Assembly (NCBI GenBank): GCA_024138015.1
Contig: JAMXBB010000009.1
Coordinates: 94,614,916-94,678,915, forward strand
Origin: Lumnitzera littorea
Taxonomy: Eukaryota > Streptophyta > Magnoliopsida > Myrtales > Combretaceae
Length of the DNA: 64,000 nt
Reading direction: 5' to 3'
The position numbers and the translations under genes were made by a program. The notes beneath the pieces are model-generated. The model saw nothing but the letters and a program-made list of their open reading frames with translations. It made no database searches and was not told the DNA's origin. Shown here piece after piece: positions 9,826 through 21,661 of the stretch; position 1 is the first letter of the stretch; every line of letters begins with the position of its first letter.

Positions 9826-10138
9826 TGTTGACTTTTGTAATGTAATGATTAGAAGTTATCGAAGTTAGGTAGGTTGAAAGTCTCTAAAAATCATAAGCAT
9901 TAGTTGTCTTTAGTTAAGGAGTTTTTGTCTCATGTGTGGTGGGATTTGATGAAGTTACAATTTATACAAAAGAATATTTATATGTTGCTTTATTTTGTGG
10001 AACCTGAATTGATGTGAAATAATGTAATACTCTAAACACTTATTTCCAATATGCTTCCATCTATCTATTCTACTATTAAGCTTTACATTACTACCTTAGT
10101 TTTTTTTTTTTTTCACAAATTACTTTTTCTTTACTCTT
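9826..10138 (+). repeat. Possible copia LTR remnant
   Basis: TGTTGACTTTTGTAATG starts 50 bp after the RNase H remnant ends, where a copia 3' LTR would be expected. A T-run lies at 10101-10113. No partner LTR is in the window and the end is not defined. Confidence 0.3.
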
Positions 10139-10143
10139 TTACT
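10139..10143. repeat. Target site duplication of the Tekay-like element, left
   Basis: TTACT here matches TTACT at 29227-29231, just outside the two ends of the Tekay-like element. One extra T separates it from the LTR terminus. Confidence 0.6.
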
Positions 10144-12266
10144 TTGAAGCAATGAACTTATAAATTAGAGAGTAAGTGCAATATGTTTAAAAATTCAATA
10201 GTTTTAGTGCATATTTTCTAAGTAGAAAAAGGTAAGTACCTTAGAACATGTTAGCTTATAAAGAGTTTGCATAATTTACCCTAGTAGATATATTTGCCAT
10301 ACCACCATTACTAAACCATCTTGTTTATGCATAACCTAAAAATTTAATCAAGTTCGATCTTACTTATAACAACCTACACTTAGGGTATCATAACTTGCCA
10401 CATGTCCCTAGTCCTCTATTGATACATTAAGCTCTAAAAGTACAACTAAATTCTCCAAAATTCGCATTAAAATTGCTGATATTATATTTAATAAGAAATT
10501 CTCAATAATATTAACTAATGGCTCAAAGCTAAGTCTTTACAAATCTCCAAATAAAATATAACAATACTCAATTCTTAACTCTCAATTATTCAAATATTGA
10601 AGTCATAGTTCATCGATAAATAGATTGAAAAATCACAAACTAATCCTTCCATTTGTCTATCCATATTTTGTTTCCTTCAGTGATTTAATAATGCTAATCC
10701 TCACTATAATAGTAATAATACGCTTCACCATATTCATCATACTTTGCATACTCGTTTAACTATCTTGCAATGGTGACGAAAATGAAATAAAATATAAGAG
10801 TGACTCGGAGCTTAGTATGCAAGATATAACCACGTGTATTAACAAGAAATGCAAAACTATATACATTAACTATTATAAATAAATAACCATAAGTTATTAT
10901 TTTCGGTTCTATCTTTCAAGCATCACAAGAAGGTATACTCAAGATGCCACACACATAATTATAATATATACATATACATACAGAATAGATACTTTTATGC
11001 CATACCTAAGAACTGTCACCTCCAACCCTAAGATTTCCTAATCTATCTTAAATCATTTTAATGGGTAACTTCACTAGGGACATCACCATCTAAAGATCAT
11101 TGAGGTAACCCCCTAGGGTCCTACCATAATTGGCCCCTAGGCCAAGCTAATTATGTTACTCCATTTCACATTTAACTAGCCTAACAACTATAATCAACGA
11201 TTAAGTGTCATGTACATGGAAAGTTTGTTTTAGATTGTATAGGATTATCAAAGTAAAACCTATAAGAATAAGAAAATACTAGGTTTAGAACTTAAATAAA
11301 TCCCATAGGTTCCTCAATGAGTTAACTAAGGATTATTAGGTCGAAAACAATTAAACCAAGAAAGAAAGTTCAAAGAAAATATGTCGATAGGAAATATGGT
11401 TGGATGCAAGGCTATGTTCTCTCTTTTACTAAATAGCTACATGTTCATGGGGAGAATCATGACTATGATTCATGATTGTGAACCCCTTTAGAAAATGCAC
11501 CCTTTAAAACGTGATTAGGATCATGTTTATGATTTTGGCTGTGATCCTTTTATTTGTTATTTTTCTTCCAAATTTATGCCTAAACTTCACAATCTACATT
11601 TTTTGAGGAATTACAATTTGAACCATGGCCATGTTTCTTGAACGTGATCCTATTAGTTCATAAAACCCTACTTTTCTTTGAGTTTTGGTCCATTAAACCC
11701 CTTCTATACATAAAAAATTTGATTCTACACCTTTGTTCATGATATTCTAAATCCATTCTTTTAGTTCTTTCACTAATTATTAGCAATTAATGCTAAAGAT
11801 TCAATGAGTTTTAGATACTTAGTTGATTTCTCACAAGGTCTTATATGAATCCCAAAGGTACCATACAAAAACACATAAACTTGCAAACTTGAATTTAATT
11901 AGATACTCATAAAGGATTGTAATTCCTTTAAATCTTAACCATTACTTATCATAAAATCCCTTCTCTAGCCTTTAAGGTTGCTTTTTCTCATCCAACCATC
12001 TGTATACAGTAGCACAAATTCCAAAATTGGTATTAGAATCTCTTAACTAATAAAAACATCATGATGAAACACACGATCAGCTTTTAAGTTTGGTGAGTAA
12101 ATGAAAAAAGACATATTTTTAAAGCTATGTTAAGTTGTGTATCCCTAACTTTTGTAATCCCTAAAATACCCTTTTACTATATTTATCTATTTACTTTACC
12201 ATCATTACACTATTAATGTGCTTCCTTTTATTTTTCTCTCATTATTATTATTTCCATGGTGTTACA
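10144..12266 (-). repeat. 3' LTR of the Tekay-like element
   Basis: On the minus strand it starts TGTAACACC at 12266, directly after a purine tract, and ends near TTGCTTCAA at 10144 next to the TTACT duplication. It aligns along 11340-12266 with the truncated 5' LTR at 27867-29226; both contain CTTTTACTAAATA, GCTAAAGA and AAAGGATTGTAATTCCTTTA. The 10144-11340 part has no counterpart in the other copy. Confidence 0.75.
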
Positions 12267-12283
12267 TCCTCCCCACACCCCCC
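12267..12283 (-). promoter_or_regulatory. Polypurine tract of the Tekay-like element
   Basis: On the minus strand AGGGGGGTGTGGGGAGGA runs straight into TGTAACACC. It is a textbook plus-strand primer and fixes both the LTR start and the orientation. Confidence 0.85.
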
Positions 12284-12289
12284 TAAAAT

Positions 12290-13291
12290 TTTTTTTCTCA
12301 AAAGTTTACGCTTCTTAGAAAGGTTATGGGCACTTCCTTCTTATCTCCTCCACTCGCTTTAATGTAACCTCTCATTCACTTTGACATAAGGTACCATTCT
12401 ATGCATTGACTCTTAGACTTTGGTATTCATTTTCTTTATAGGTCACTATAGTGGCTAAAATCGTAAGTTAAATAAACGATTCTACAAGTTTATAAGTTTA
12501 TGATATTTTTCTTACTTAAAATGGATGTAAAATCATGTAGGTGTAAATTTTTCATAGAATTATGAATTTTGATATATGATTTTACCAATTTTTCATTATT
12601 CTATATGATTCTACATATTTTATATGCTCAAAGTAATAGTAGAATCATGATTTTGATAACACTCTATTATTAATAGATTCAGATATGACTCCAACTATTT
12701 TAGTGCTATAATTGGAACTTTACTTTAGGTTGCATCTCGAGTAGCATCTTAATCTGGGTTAGATAAAATTATTTCAATATTGACACATGGAATACATCAT
12801 GCACCCCTGCTAGGTTAGGTGGCAAAGCCAACCTATATGTAATTGCCAACTCTTTCCAATACTTCAAACAGTTCAATGTGTTAGGGGCTCAACTTCCCTC
12901 TTAAATCAAATCTAACTACGCCTTTCATAGGATATATCTTCAATAGTGCTAGATTTCTTACCATGAACTCTAAAGGATAGTATTTTAAGTTAGCATAACT
13001 TTTCTATCTACATTAGGCCACTTACATTCAATGCTTAATTATTCTTACCTTGTCAATGGCCTCTTGTAGTAACTTTGTCCATAAAATTTGTCTAACTTTG
13101 TCCAAATGCAATGAGGGCCTACACTTTTTTCCATATACTGCCTTATATGGAGCCATTTGTATGGTTGTTTGTTACAAGCAAACTTGATTAAAGGTAAATA
13201 ATCATCCTAATTTCTACCAAAGTCCAATACATAAGCTCTTACCATAGCCTCTATCACTTGTATAGTTCTTTCTAATTGCTCATTTGGTTAG
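12290..13291 (-). pseudogene. Tekay-like integrase C-terminus and chromodomain remnant
   Basis: Reading from 13291 down: NEQLERTIQVIEAMVRAYVL (part of HPQTDGQSERTIQxLExMLRA), MAPYKAVYGKKCRPSLH (MAPYEALYGRxCRxPLxW), SPMKGVVRFDLRGKLSP (SPMKGxxRFGxKGKLxPR), and MHDVFHVSILK near 12790. After a MITE, MVPYVKVNE near 12400 and EEIRRKCP-like residues near 12330 correspond to a chromodomain (IPxVKVLW...EEATWE). The first part of the domain is separated by element A and continues at 19138. Numerous stops. Confidence 0.8.
12447..12664. mobile_element. MITE copy, hAT-like, near the chromodomain
   Basis: The ends GTGGCTAAAATCGTAAGTT and the reverse complement of the right end, GTTATCAAAATCATGATTC, pair imperfectly as terminal inverted repeats. 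They match the ends of the MITE at 28093-28324. It separates the integrase tail from the chromodomain remnant. No clear target duplication remains. No coding capacity. Confidence 0.55.
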
Positions 13292-13296
13292 GGGTA
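13292..13296. repeat. Target site duplication of element A, left
   Basis: GGGTA here pairs with GTGTA at 19133-19137 with one mismatch. Both lie directly outside the outer ends of the element A LTRs, within the host integrase motif FHPQTDGQ. Confidence 0.7.
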
Positions 13297-14018
13297 TGAT
13301 GTGCCTAAGAGCTTAATAATTGCTAGGGCTTACAGTAGGAAATAGTAACCGGATGAGTCCTTCGAAATATTGAAGAAAATGAGGATGGAATAGTCATTAA
13401 CACAGTAGCTTTTGTGAGTTGCTGAAGGATATAGCATACCAATGAACATAATATGACCTAACACTTTGCCTAATATAACTTACAAATTAATGTTGAGATC
13501 TACTCACCACTAACCTCGAGTTACTTGGCAAGATTAGATGAGATGTTAAATAGACTGTACTTGGAGAAGAGTATCTCACAAGAACAAGTATATTCAATAT
13601 CAGAAAAGATGTTCAATGCCTTACGGCTACATTAAAAGGACTATTTATAGTAAGTCCTTTAGGGTAACAATATAAGTAAAGAAAATTACATAAAAGACAA
13701 TGGAGAAAGAGATTCCAGGTATGAATAAGACAAATGACGAAAAGGAATATAGAACAAATGTCAGAAAAGTAATAGGTAGGTGGTAACTTGTCATTAGGTT
13801 CATATAAGGGAATCTTAGGGCATAGAGCCTGAGTTGTATGGTTATTGTAGTGGCCACTAATGGATGGTACTTAAAGTTGCCGAGATGAATAAAGGGTGCT
13901 ACTATTCTGTAGGTCGAATAAGTAGAGCTCAGGGTTGTTGAGAGATAATCCTTTTAGTGAAAAATTGTAGGCCTTGGAGATAGGCGTGAATAAAGGGTTT
14001 AGAGGTTGCAATTCATCA
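13297..14018 (-). repeat. 3' LTR of element A
   Basis: Plus-strand limits are TGATGTGCCTAAGAG and CAATTCATCA. It aligns with 18220-19132 along nearly its full length but lacks about 190 bp found there (about 18860-19055). A TATA box (CTATAAATAG, minus strand) lies at 13641-13650. Confidence 0.85.
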
Positions 14019-15200
14019 ATTCCTCGGGGTTGTTGAAGATTTTCCCTCAAATCTTGATCTTCCTCTCCATCTTCTAACACATGGGGTGTTAAGTCAGCAT
14101 CATTGAAAGCCAATGATACTCCATATCCTTTGGGTAACTCTAACTCGTAAGCATTGTTATTGAGGTGTCAAAGGATTTTAAAAGGGCCATCCGACCTGAG
14201 GGATAACTTACTTGTCCTCTTCCTTTGAAATCGCTCCTTATTGAGGTAAATCTAAACAAGGTCTTTAGGATTGTAGATGACTTGTCATCTTCTTCAACTC
14301 CCTTATTCTCTTTGTCGGGCTATAGTCTTAGCTAGTTGTTCGGTAAACTTCTAATGCATTTTTTGAAACTCTTCAGTATGCTACAGGTTTGATTGATTTT
14401 CTCCTTAGGTAGTTAGGCTAATAACCATATCCAAGGGTAAGTTTAAGTTAAGTCCATAGACAACCTCAAAAGGTAATCTTCTTGTTAAGCTATGAGTGGA
14501 GTAGTTATAAGCAAACTTAATGATGGGTAGACATAGATCTTAATTATGTAGATTCTTTCCAACCATAACTTGAAGGAGGTTACTTACTGTTTTATTCACA
14601 ACTTTTGTCTATAGATGGCAAGAAGTACTGAACGTGATTTAGTGATGAGCTTCTTCCATAGGGTTCTTCAGAAGAAGCTCATGAACTTCGAATCATAATA
14701 AAAAATAATACTCCTTATTACTCCATGTAGCCACATGATCTCTTGCAAAAAGAGGTTAGAAATAAATAAAGCATCATTGGTTTCGTAGTAGGGGATGAAG
14801 TGGCTCAATTTGATGAATCGATTGACCACCACTATAATATAATCATGTCTCTATGGTGTCCCGAGTAGGCCGAGTATGAAATCTATGCTTAGATTGGTCC
14901 ATAGCAGCTCAAGTATGGGCAGAAGTGTATACTTTCTCTATGACTCCTTTCTTCCCTTGGCTAGTTTGCACACCTTGTAGAGCTTAAGTACTTTTCACAC
15001 ATCCTTTATCATCTTTAGCCAGTAGAAATGTTCTTTTATCAACTTTGTTGTTCTCTTCTCACTAAAGTGACTAGCTAAGCCTCTAACATGAGCTTCTTGG
15101 ACAAATAATTCCCTAGCAAACCCATTTGGCACACAAATTTGCTTACCCTTCATTAGAAACCCTTGGCTCAAATCAAACCCATCCACTACTCCTCTTACGT
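13871..15200 (-). pseudogene. Element A integrase and pol tail
   Basis: From 15190 down: GLASHFSEKRTTKLIKEHFY then WLKMIKDV (HHCC region, zinc binding), LWTNLSIDFILGLLGTP and YIIVVVNRF (catalytic core start), FEVVYGLNLNLPLD near 14470, FQRKRTSKLSLRSDGPFKIL near 14210, and ELPKGYGVSLAFNDADLTPH near 14120. The frame then stays open through the LTR boundary at 14018 and ends at 13871, adding about 50 codons encoded by the LTR. Upstream of the tail it is broken by stops. Confidence 0.75.
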
Positions 15201-16520
15201 TGCATTTGGCTGCTAAGGGTCTAAAATATGAATCATGTTCATACTAATCAAGTAGTGCACCAAATCTAAGTTTCTTAGCTTACAATGCTGTAATAAGAAC
15301 ATGCCGATGAGAAAATGTATCAATCATGGTGTTGGTATTTCCCTTCTTATATCTGATGACATAACAAAAAGTTTATAGGTATTTGACCCACTTAGCAAGG
15401 CATCGGGAAAGTTTTTGTTGTCCTCTAAGATGTTTTAGAGATTCGTAGTTCGTGTAGACAATGAACTCTCTCAATAGTAAGTAGTGTTACTGGTTTTGAA
15501 GTGCTCAGATAAGGCCATAGAATTCCTTGTCATATACCAAGTAATTCAATGTGGCACCTCTAAGTTTCTCGTTGAAGTATGCAACTGGTTAATGCTCTTA
15601 CATAAGAACAGCTCCAATGCTAACTTTAGATACATCACATTCTAGTTCAAAAACTTTCTCAAAGTTAGGCAAGACGAGTATCAGGGTAAAAGCCAACCTA
15701 GACTTAATCTCATCAAAACTGCTTTGAGCCTTCTTAACCCATTTGAATTTAAAGTTCTTCTTGGTCAGCTCGATTAATGGGTTAGCTATGGAACTAAAGT
15801 TCTTAATGAATCTTCGATAGAATGAAGCTAGACCATCGAAAGCCCTTACTTCGGTAACACTAGTTAGCATTATACATTCAAGAATAGCTCGGACTTTCTC
15901 ATCATTAACTCTAATACCTCTTTGAGAAACAACATAATCGAGGAATACTACCTCACTCTGACAAAATACATACTTCTTAAAATTACTGAATAGCTTCTCG
16001 ATACAGAAGATATCAAACACAGATCTTAAGTGCAAGATATGGGAAATGAAGTCGGTACCATATACCAAATATCATATCAAAGTAGACAACAATGCATTTG
16101 CCAATCAATGATCTTAAGTTATGATTCATTAGTTGCATAAAAGTGTTCAATGCATTTGTCAAACCAAATGGCATCACCATCCATTCGAATAGACCATCCT
16201 TTATTTTGAAAGCATTTTCCCATTCATCTCCAAGTCTCATTCGTATTTGATGATAACTACTCTTTAGATTAATCTTCAAAAAGACTCGAGTACCATGTAA
16301 CTCATTGAGCATATCATCCAATCGTAGGATCGAATATTGATACTTAACAGTGATTTTTTTTATTTCTTGGTTATTAATGCACATTCTTTATAGGCCATAT
16401 TTCTTTAGCACTAAAACAGCCAACGTAGCATAAGGGTCATACTATCTTAGACATGTCTGTAATCAATCAACTCATTAACTTGATTCTTCAACTCAATAGT
16501 GTGCTTAGGGTTAAGCCTAT
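15201..16520 (-). pseudogene. Element A reverse transcriptase and RNase H
   Basis: RT blocks in order: LNPKHTIELKNQVNELI near 16510, KITVKYQYSILRLDDMLNEL, FLKINLKSSYHQIRMRLGDE, FEWMVMPFGLTNALNTFMQL, then CIVVYFDMIFGI, where YxDD is disrupted to YFDM. RNase H follows with VSEVRSFHGLASFYRRF-like FDGLASFYRRFIKNFSS, VFELECDVSKVSIGAVLM and EFIVYTNYESLKHLRG (frameshifted). The frame breaks near 16070 and again after 15600. Confidence 0.85.
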
Positions 16521-18190
16521 AGGTAAGTCGGTTACATAGAACAGCTCCAGGTTGAAGGTTAATACAATGCCCTATACCTCTAATAGGTAGTAATCCTATC
16601 AGCATCTTGGTAGGAAACAGGTCATCGTACTCTTGTAGTAAAGTGTACTCCTAAGATAGTAAGATTCCGGCTTCTCTCAACTCTAGAAGTTTGATGACTA
16701 ACAAGAGCACATATTCTTTTGTCTTGACATCTCTAGAAAATTAGGCTCGAGAAATCACTAAGTACTTCCTCTACAATGATCTAGTAATCTTCTCTTCTGA
16801 CTCCTAAATCTCTTTAGGTCTCATGGAGTCAACATAACCTTCTTCTCATCCTTTTGGAACATATAAGTGTTCTTATATCCATCATGCAGTACCTTCAAAT
16901 CAAATAGCTAGGGTCAGTGTTCCTAAGCTCTAACCTTAGTACCTCTTGACCTTAAATTCCTTAGCCTTCCTCTTGCCTTAGCCATCATTAGGTCTGCTTA
17001 GCATCTAACCTTGGCAATATACCTCAAAACTGTATTGAGCTTGGTCATATCTTATTCAGCTTGGCATACCAATCCTACTTGGCAAGCTAAGTCGGTTGCT
17101 TAGCGCTCAACTAAGCTGACTTCTCCTCTAATGTTCTACTCTTCAAGCTACTTAAATGGTTTCATCTAAACTTCTTAGCCTTTGCACCTTTACGGCATTA
17201 CTAATCTCAATCCTTAGCCTATAAATGAACCTGGCTATTGTTCATACTTTAGGTTCATCAATATCACATTGGATCATTAGTAACTAGAACTCTTAGACAT
17301 ATTCATCAATAGATCAGCTACCTTGCTTAAGTTCTTAGAGGTGTTGGAAAGTGTCTTGCTTATATTGTTCTAGAACAAGTCTACTCCTTAGTACTCTCTT
17401 CATCTCGTTCCATGTTTGAATCTTACGTCAAGCTCTCTAATGTACGTTATATAACTTCTTCCACTACATTGTTGTATACCTAGTAAATTGTAATGCAGTT
17501 GAATACAAATAGTATCCTTGTAATTATAAAAGTTGAATATCTTTTCAATCTTCTCCTCCTAGTTTAGGTAGCTATCAGCATTACCAAGCCCACTAAAACT
17601 CAAAATCTATACTTTAAGATGTTCAACTCTTCTAGGAGCCCTAAGCTCACACTCTTTGAATCCTTCATAGTACTCTTTCTCCTCATATTCCTTAACTTCA
17701 TCCAACTCAAGTCTCCTTCTTGCAACCCTTTCAACATGATAGGGTAAAGCTAGGTTAACCTTTATAGCTTCGGATGCCTGATATTCATCCATCTATCTTC
17801 TCAACCTATCTCTTACTTCTCGGCTTAGTTCAACAATAACTCTCTCTTGCAGTTTAGTCTTTGCTGCCCTTTGTATAGAAATAGCCAGATTGGCCACAAT
17901 AGTAGTAAGGTCTTGTATTTACTTGTCAGTAGTTCGTAGGGTTTGTTGAGTAATACGGTTGCGACCATGAGCATTAATCTTAGTATCATTAATCTCTCCT
18001 TAAACACTAAGATTCGACATTTCTCAATACAAACTTCAAAAGATTACTATTTAAGAGAAGATTCTCACACAACTTTGACAACACTACACACATCTACTTA
18101 AGAACTTACTTTATTTTCCACTTAAGAAATAGAGTATAATAGAACACACACACACTAGCAAGAAATATTTCAACACTAAGCTTTTGGTCA
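16521..18190 (-). pseudogene. Element A gag-protease region (heavily decayed)
   Basis: Expected gag start lies near 18010. Two short frames, at 17825-18007 and 17607-17792, fall where the gag N-terminus should be; the second is rich in charged residues (RRRLELDEVKEYEEKEYYEG), in keeping with the gag N-terminal half. I could not place the zinc knuckle or protease Asp with confidence. Confidence 0.4.
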
Positions 18191-18199
18191 CAACCTCAA

Positions 18200-18211
18200 G
18201 CTTTGATATTA
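18200..18211 (-). promoter_or_regulatory. Element A primer binding site (initiator tRNA-Met type)
   Basis: Minus strand TAATATCAAAGC matches the plant initiator-Met site TGGTATCAGAGC at 9 of 12 bases. It lies 8 bp inside the 5' LTR, as expected for minus-strand priming. Confidence 0.65.
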
Positions 18212-18219
18212 TGATTATA

Positions 18220-19132
18220 GGATGTGCCTAGGAACTTAGTAATCACTAGGGCTTACTATAAGGAATAGTAACTGGATGGGACCTTCAAAATATTGAAGAA
18301 AATGAGAATGGAATAGTCATCAACATTGTAGCTTTCGTGAGTTGCTCAAAGGATATGATACACCAACAAACATAATACGACTTAACACTTCGCCTGATAT
18401 GACTCACAAGCTAATGTTAAGGTTTAATTGCCACTAACCTCAAGCTACTTAGCAAGATTAAATAAGAGTATAAATGGACTATACTCAGAGAAGGGCATCT
18501 TACAAGAATAAGTATATTCAATATTAGAAAAGATGTTTGATGCCTTGCGTTTATAGTAAAAGGACTATTTATAGTAAGTCTTTTTAGGGAAACAATTCAA
18601 ATAAGAAAAATTACATAAAAGACAATAAAGAAAGAGATTCCTAGTATGTATGAAAAGGACAAATAAGACAAATGATGAAAAGAAATATAGAACAAATTTT
18701 AGAAAGTAATGGATAGGTAACAACCTATCATTGGGTTTATATAAGGGAATCTTGGGGTGTAGTGGCTAAGCTGTATAGACGTTATGGTTGCTGCTGATGA
18801 ATGGTACTTAGAGTTGCTAAGACAAATAAAGGATGCTGCTACTCTGTAGGCTAAATAAGTAGAGCTTGGCGTATTAGGGACTCGACCTCTACACTCGATA
18901 ACTCGACTTCGGCACTTGGTAAGTTGACCCTAGCAATAGGCAAGTCAGCAACTGGGTAGGGGTCGGTACAGAGTAAAGTGTGTTCGAGTTGAGAATTTAG
19001 AGAGTTTATCCATAGTTCTCTTGAGTACTTGTGCTCATCCTCGGCAGGCTAATAAAAAATAATCCTTTTAGCGAGAGACTGTAGGCCTTGGAGATGGTGC
19101 GAGTGAGTTGTCCAGAGGTCGGCAATCTATCA
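18220..19132 (-). repeat. 5' LTR of element A
   Basis: 913 bp, ending at CTATCA on the plus strand (minus start TGATAGATTGC). Carries the minus-strand TATA box CTATAAATAG at 18565-18574. Contains a GC-richer segment near 18870-19050, with repeated ACTCGA/CTCGAC motifs, that is missing from the 3' LTR. Confidence 0.85.
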
Positions 19133-19137
19133 GTGTA
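19133..19137. repeat. Target site duplication of element A, right
   Basis: GTGTA, partner of GGGTA at 13292-13296. Confidence 0.7.
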
Positions 19138-20433
19138 GAATGTTGTACTGAACTACAATTTGGTCCCCCAAGTCTTCTATAAACTACTTTAGAATTTGCT
19201 TATGAACCGTATGTCTCTATCAGAAGCAATAGCAATCTTATTATCTCATGTATGTATAACTTAGCCAACCTTTCTAATGTATAATCCAAGTGAAAGGGCA
19301 TGAAATGAACCATCTTTGTAAGCCCGTCAACTTATTACCCATACTATATCACATTTTTCCTTTGTCTTAGGTTGATTTGTGATGAAGTCCATCGTCACGT
19401 GCTCTTATTTCCATTCTGGTTGGGGAAGTAGCTGCAATTCTACTCCTAGCCTTTGTTAATCAGTTTTTACCATATGAAAAATCATAAACATAGAAAAATA
19501 CTCTACAATCTCCTACTTCATACTATTTCACCAATAGTAGCTCTTCAAGTCCTTATACATTTTGGTACTATTGGGGCATATTGAATGACCATAGTAATGG
19601 GCTTCTCTATCCTTCTTCAACCTTTCATCATTAGGTATATGTATTTATTCCAACACTTAGGATACCTCCTTCATGAATATTAAACTCAATTGCTCTTGCT
19701 ACATTACTCTACTCTTGATTTCTTAAATACTATCATCTTCAGCTTGTGAGCCTTTATTCTTTCCACTAACGTTGGTTAAATGTGTAAACCTACCATCTTA
19801 GCCCTTACTTCTTGAGTAATCACTTCTAATTTCAATCTGTGCATATCTTCTAATAACTATCTTAAAGAGGTGATTAATGTAACAATATTTCCTTTCTTCT
19901 TTCTACTGAGAGTGCCTACTATAATATTAGCCTTCCAAGAATGGTATAAATGTTGATGTCATAATCTTTTATTAACTCCAATCACCACCTCTATCTCATA
20001 TTTGACTCTTTTTGAATGATAATATACTTCATGCTTTTATGGTTCATGTAAACCTTACACTTTTCACCATATAAATAATGCCTCCATAATTTTAGTGCTA
20101 GAACTACTGCCACCAGTTCCAAATCATAGTTATGATACTTCCTTTAATATGGCCTTACTTGACTGGAGTCATATGTACTAACTCACCCATCTTGCATTAA
20201 AACACAACCTAAACCTTAACCTATTACATTACTGTAGATTATATATTCTTTCCCACTCTATGGAAATGCTAAGGTTGGTGCTAAAATCAACTTCACTTTT
20301 AGTCTTAGAAAACTACATTAGCAATAGTCATTTTAGCCAAACCTTACCCCTTTTTGGGTTAATCAAGTAAGAAGTGTAGCTATCTTGGAAAAATCTTCAA
20401 CAAAGCACCTATAATATTCTTTTAGTCCTAAGA
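19138..20433 (-). pseudogene. Tekay-like RNase H and integrase segment
   Basis: Starting at 20433: LGLKEYYRCFVEDFSKIATL (RT end, LGxxxYYRRFIxxFS), then RNase H pieces GLGCVLMQDG, HNYDLELVAVVLALKLWRHY, LYGEKCKVYMNHKSMKYI, and integrase pieces MYKDLKSYYW, EWK-stop-EHVTMDFITNQPKT, SFHALSL and ASDRDIRFISKF, ending FSTTFYT at element A. The order and content fit Tekay/Del pol. It joins 26869 (before) and 13291 (after) once elements B and A are removed. Many stops. Confidence 0.85.
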
Positions 20434-21324
20434 TGATGGGAATCAAATAATTAGACCCTTGACTTGAGCCTAAGCTCGAGGGCTTAAAGGATTGACAAAG
20501 CAAATTCTCTTGTTCTAGCCAACTCTAGCCAAGGGCAAGCTGATCCTTATTGTTGAACAACTTCACATGTCGAGTTGTGCTACTTCAGTTCTTTCAGCCA
20601 TTGTATGCTATCCTGATTCATATTTCCCTGACTGCTTAGCTAACCTTGTTATTTGCTTTACTTTGCTTATGCTAACCATTAGCTCAACAATACTTGTACC
20701 AAGAACCCTAGAAAACATCTGGGCCAACATTTCCCTAGAAGAACCCCTGCGTCTACTAGGCAACTTCTAGTTTGACCGTACAATTTTGTTTACTTATGCC
20801 AAAAGCGCCCCAATGACTAATCGCCATATGTCCAGCCCCTATGTGAAAGGACTTGTTGCACCAATCACTATTTTCTTTGATTTTTTCATTTGTACACTTT
20901 ATTATTTTTTGTACATTACTTCTTTTAGACAATACCCTTTCTATCTTTTCCATTTTAGGTAGGTTACCCTAACATTTCGAGTGTAAATACCTTATAATAT
21001 GTAGCTACAAGAATCAGAATCCACATATTGAATACATATCACTCATTGTGAGCTATTGTGCTTACTTCTTCCCTTACTCTTTTCCTAACTTTAAAGCAAG
21101 GCTAGGTGGCGAGTAACTTCACTGAGCTACTCATGTGTCATATCGAGCTAATTTTATGAGCCTATGGAGTTTCCTTAATATGCCATATCCTTGGAATCTT
21201 TCATGGGTTTTTGCTTGTTTACTTCATTATTTTCATGCATTTCTTACTTTCCATTTCAAGCTTTCTACAAGCTTAGATCTACCCCAATATGGTCACCCTT
21301 ACTTGCTCTTAGCATGGCCTATCT
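20434..21324 (+). repeat. 5' LTR of element B
   Basis: Starts TGATGGGAATCA and ends near GGCCTATCT, two to three bases before the primer site. It aligns with 26060-26868 throughout (shared CATGCATTTCT and TTTCAAGCTTTCTA near the end). Confidence 0.85.
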
Positions 21325-21327
21325 TCT

Positions 21328-21339
21328 TGGTATCAAAGC
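21328..21339 (+). promoter_or_regulatory. Element B primer binding site (initiator tRNA-Met)
   Basis: TGGTATCAAAGC differs from the consensus TGGTATCAGAGC at one base and follows the LTR directly. Confidence 0.9.
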
Positions 21340-21661
21340 GAAGGTTCGTTTAGGTAAGTTCTATTTAAGCTAATTATTGCTATGCTATGAGTAGTATTGG
21401 TTATAGTAGTGAGTAGTGGTAGAAAAAGGGTTAGTTGTGAGTGTTTGAGTAATTAAACGACGTATTGGTTCTATTGTGCGTGTGCCCTATTGTACTCTAT
21501 TTTGAATTATGAAAATAAAGCAAGTAGTAGTTACGTGTTTTCTATGAAGTAATGAGTTGAGTGAGTAGAAACAGTAAGTATGTGAGTTGGTTGTTTTGAA
21601 AATAGTGTTAATTGTTTCTCGAGTATTGAAATTTTGAGTGTTGTTGAAATTTTGTAAAAGA

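Larger units (their letters stand above)
13297..19132 (-). mobile_element. Element A: CRM-like chromovirus inserted in the Tekay-like integrase
   Basis: Two directly repeated LTRs (13297-14018 and 18220-19132) enclose a degenerate gag-pol on the minus strand with a primer site at 18200-18211. RT motifs such as KITVKYQYSILRLDDMLNEL and GDEWENAFKIKDGLFEWMV, and an LTR that begins TGATG, fit the CRM clade of chromoviruses. The assignment to CRM rather than a neighbouring clade is by eye. The 5.8-kb element splits the host integrase between FSTTFYT and the NEQLERTIQ segment. Confidence 0.85.
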
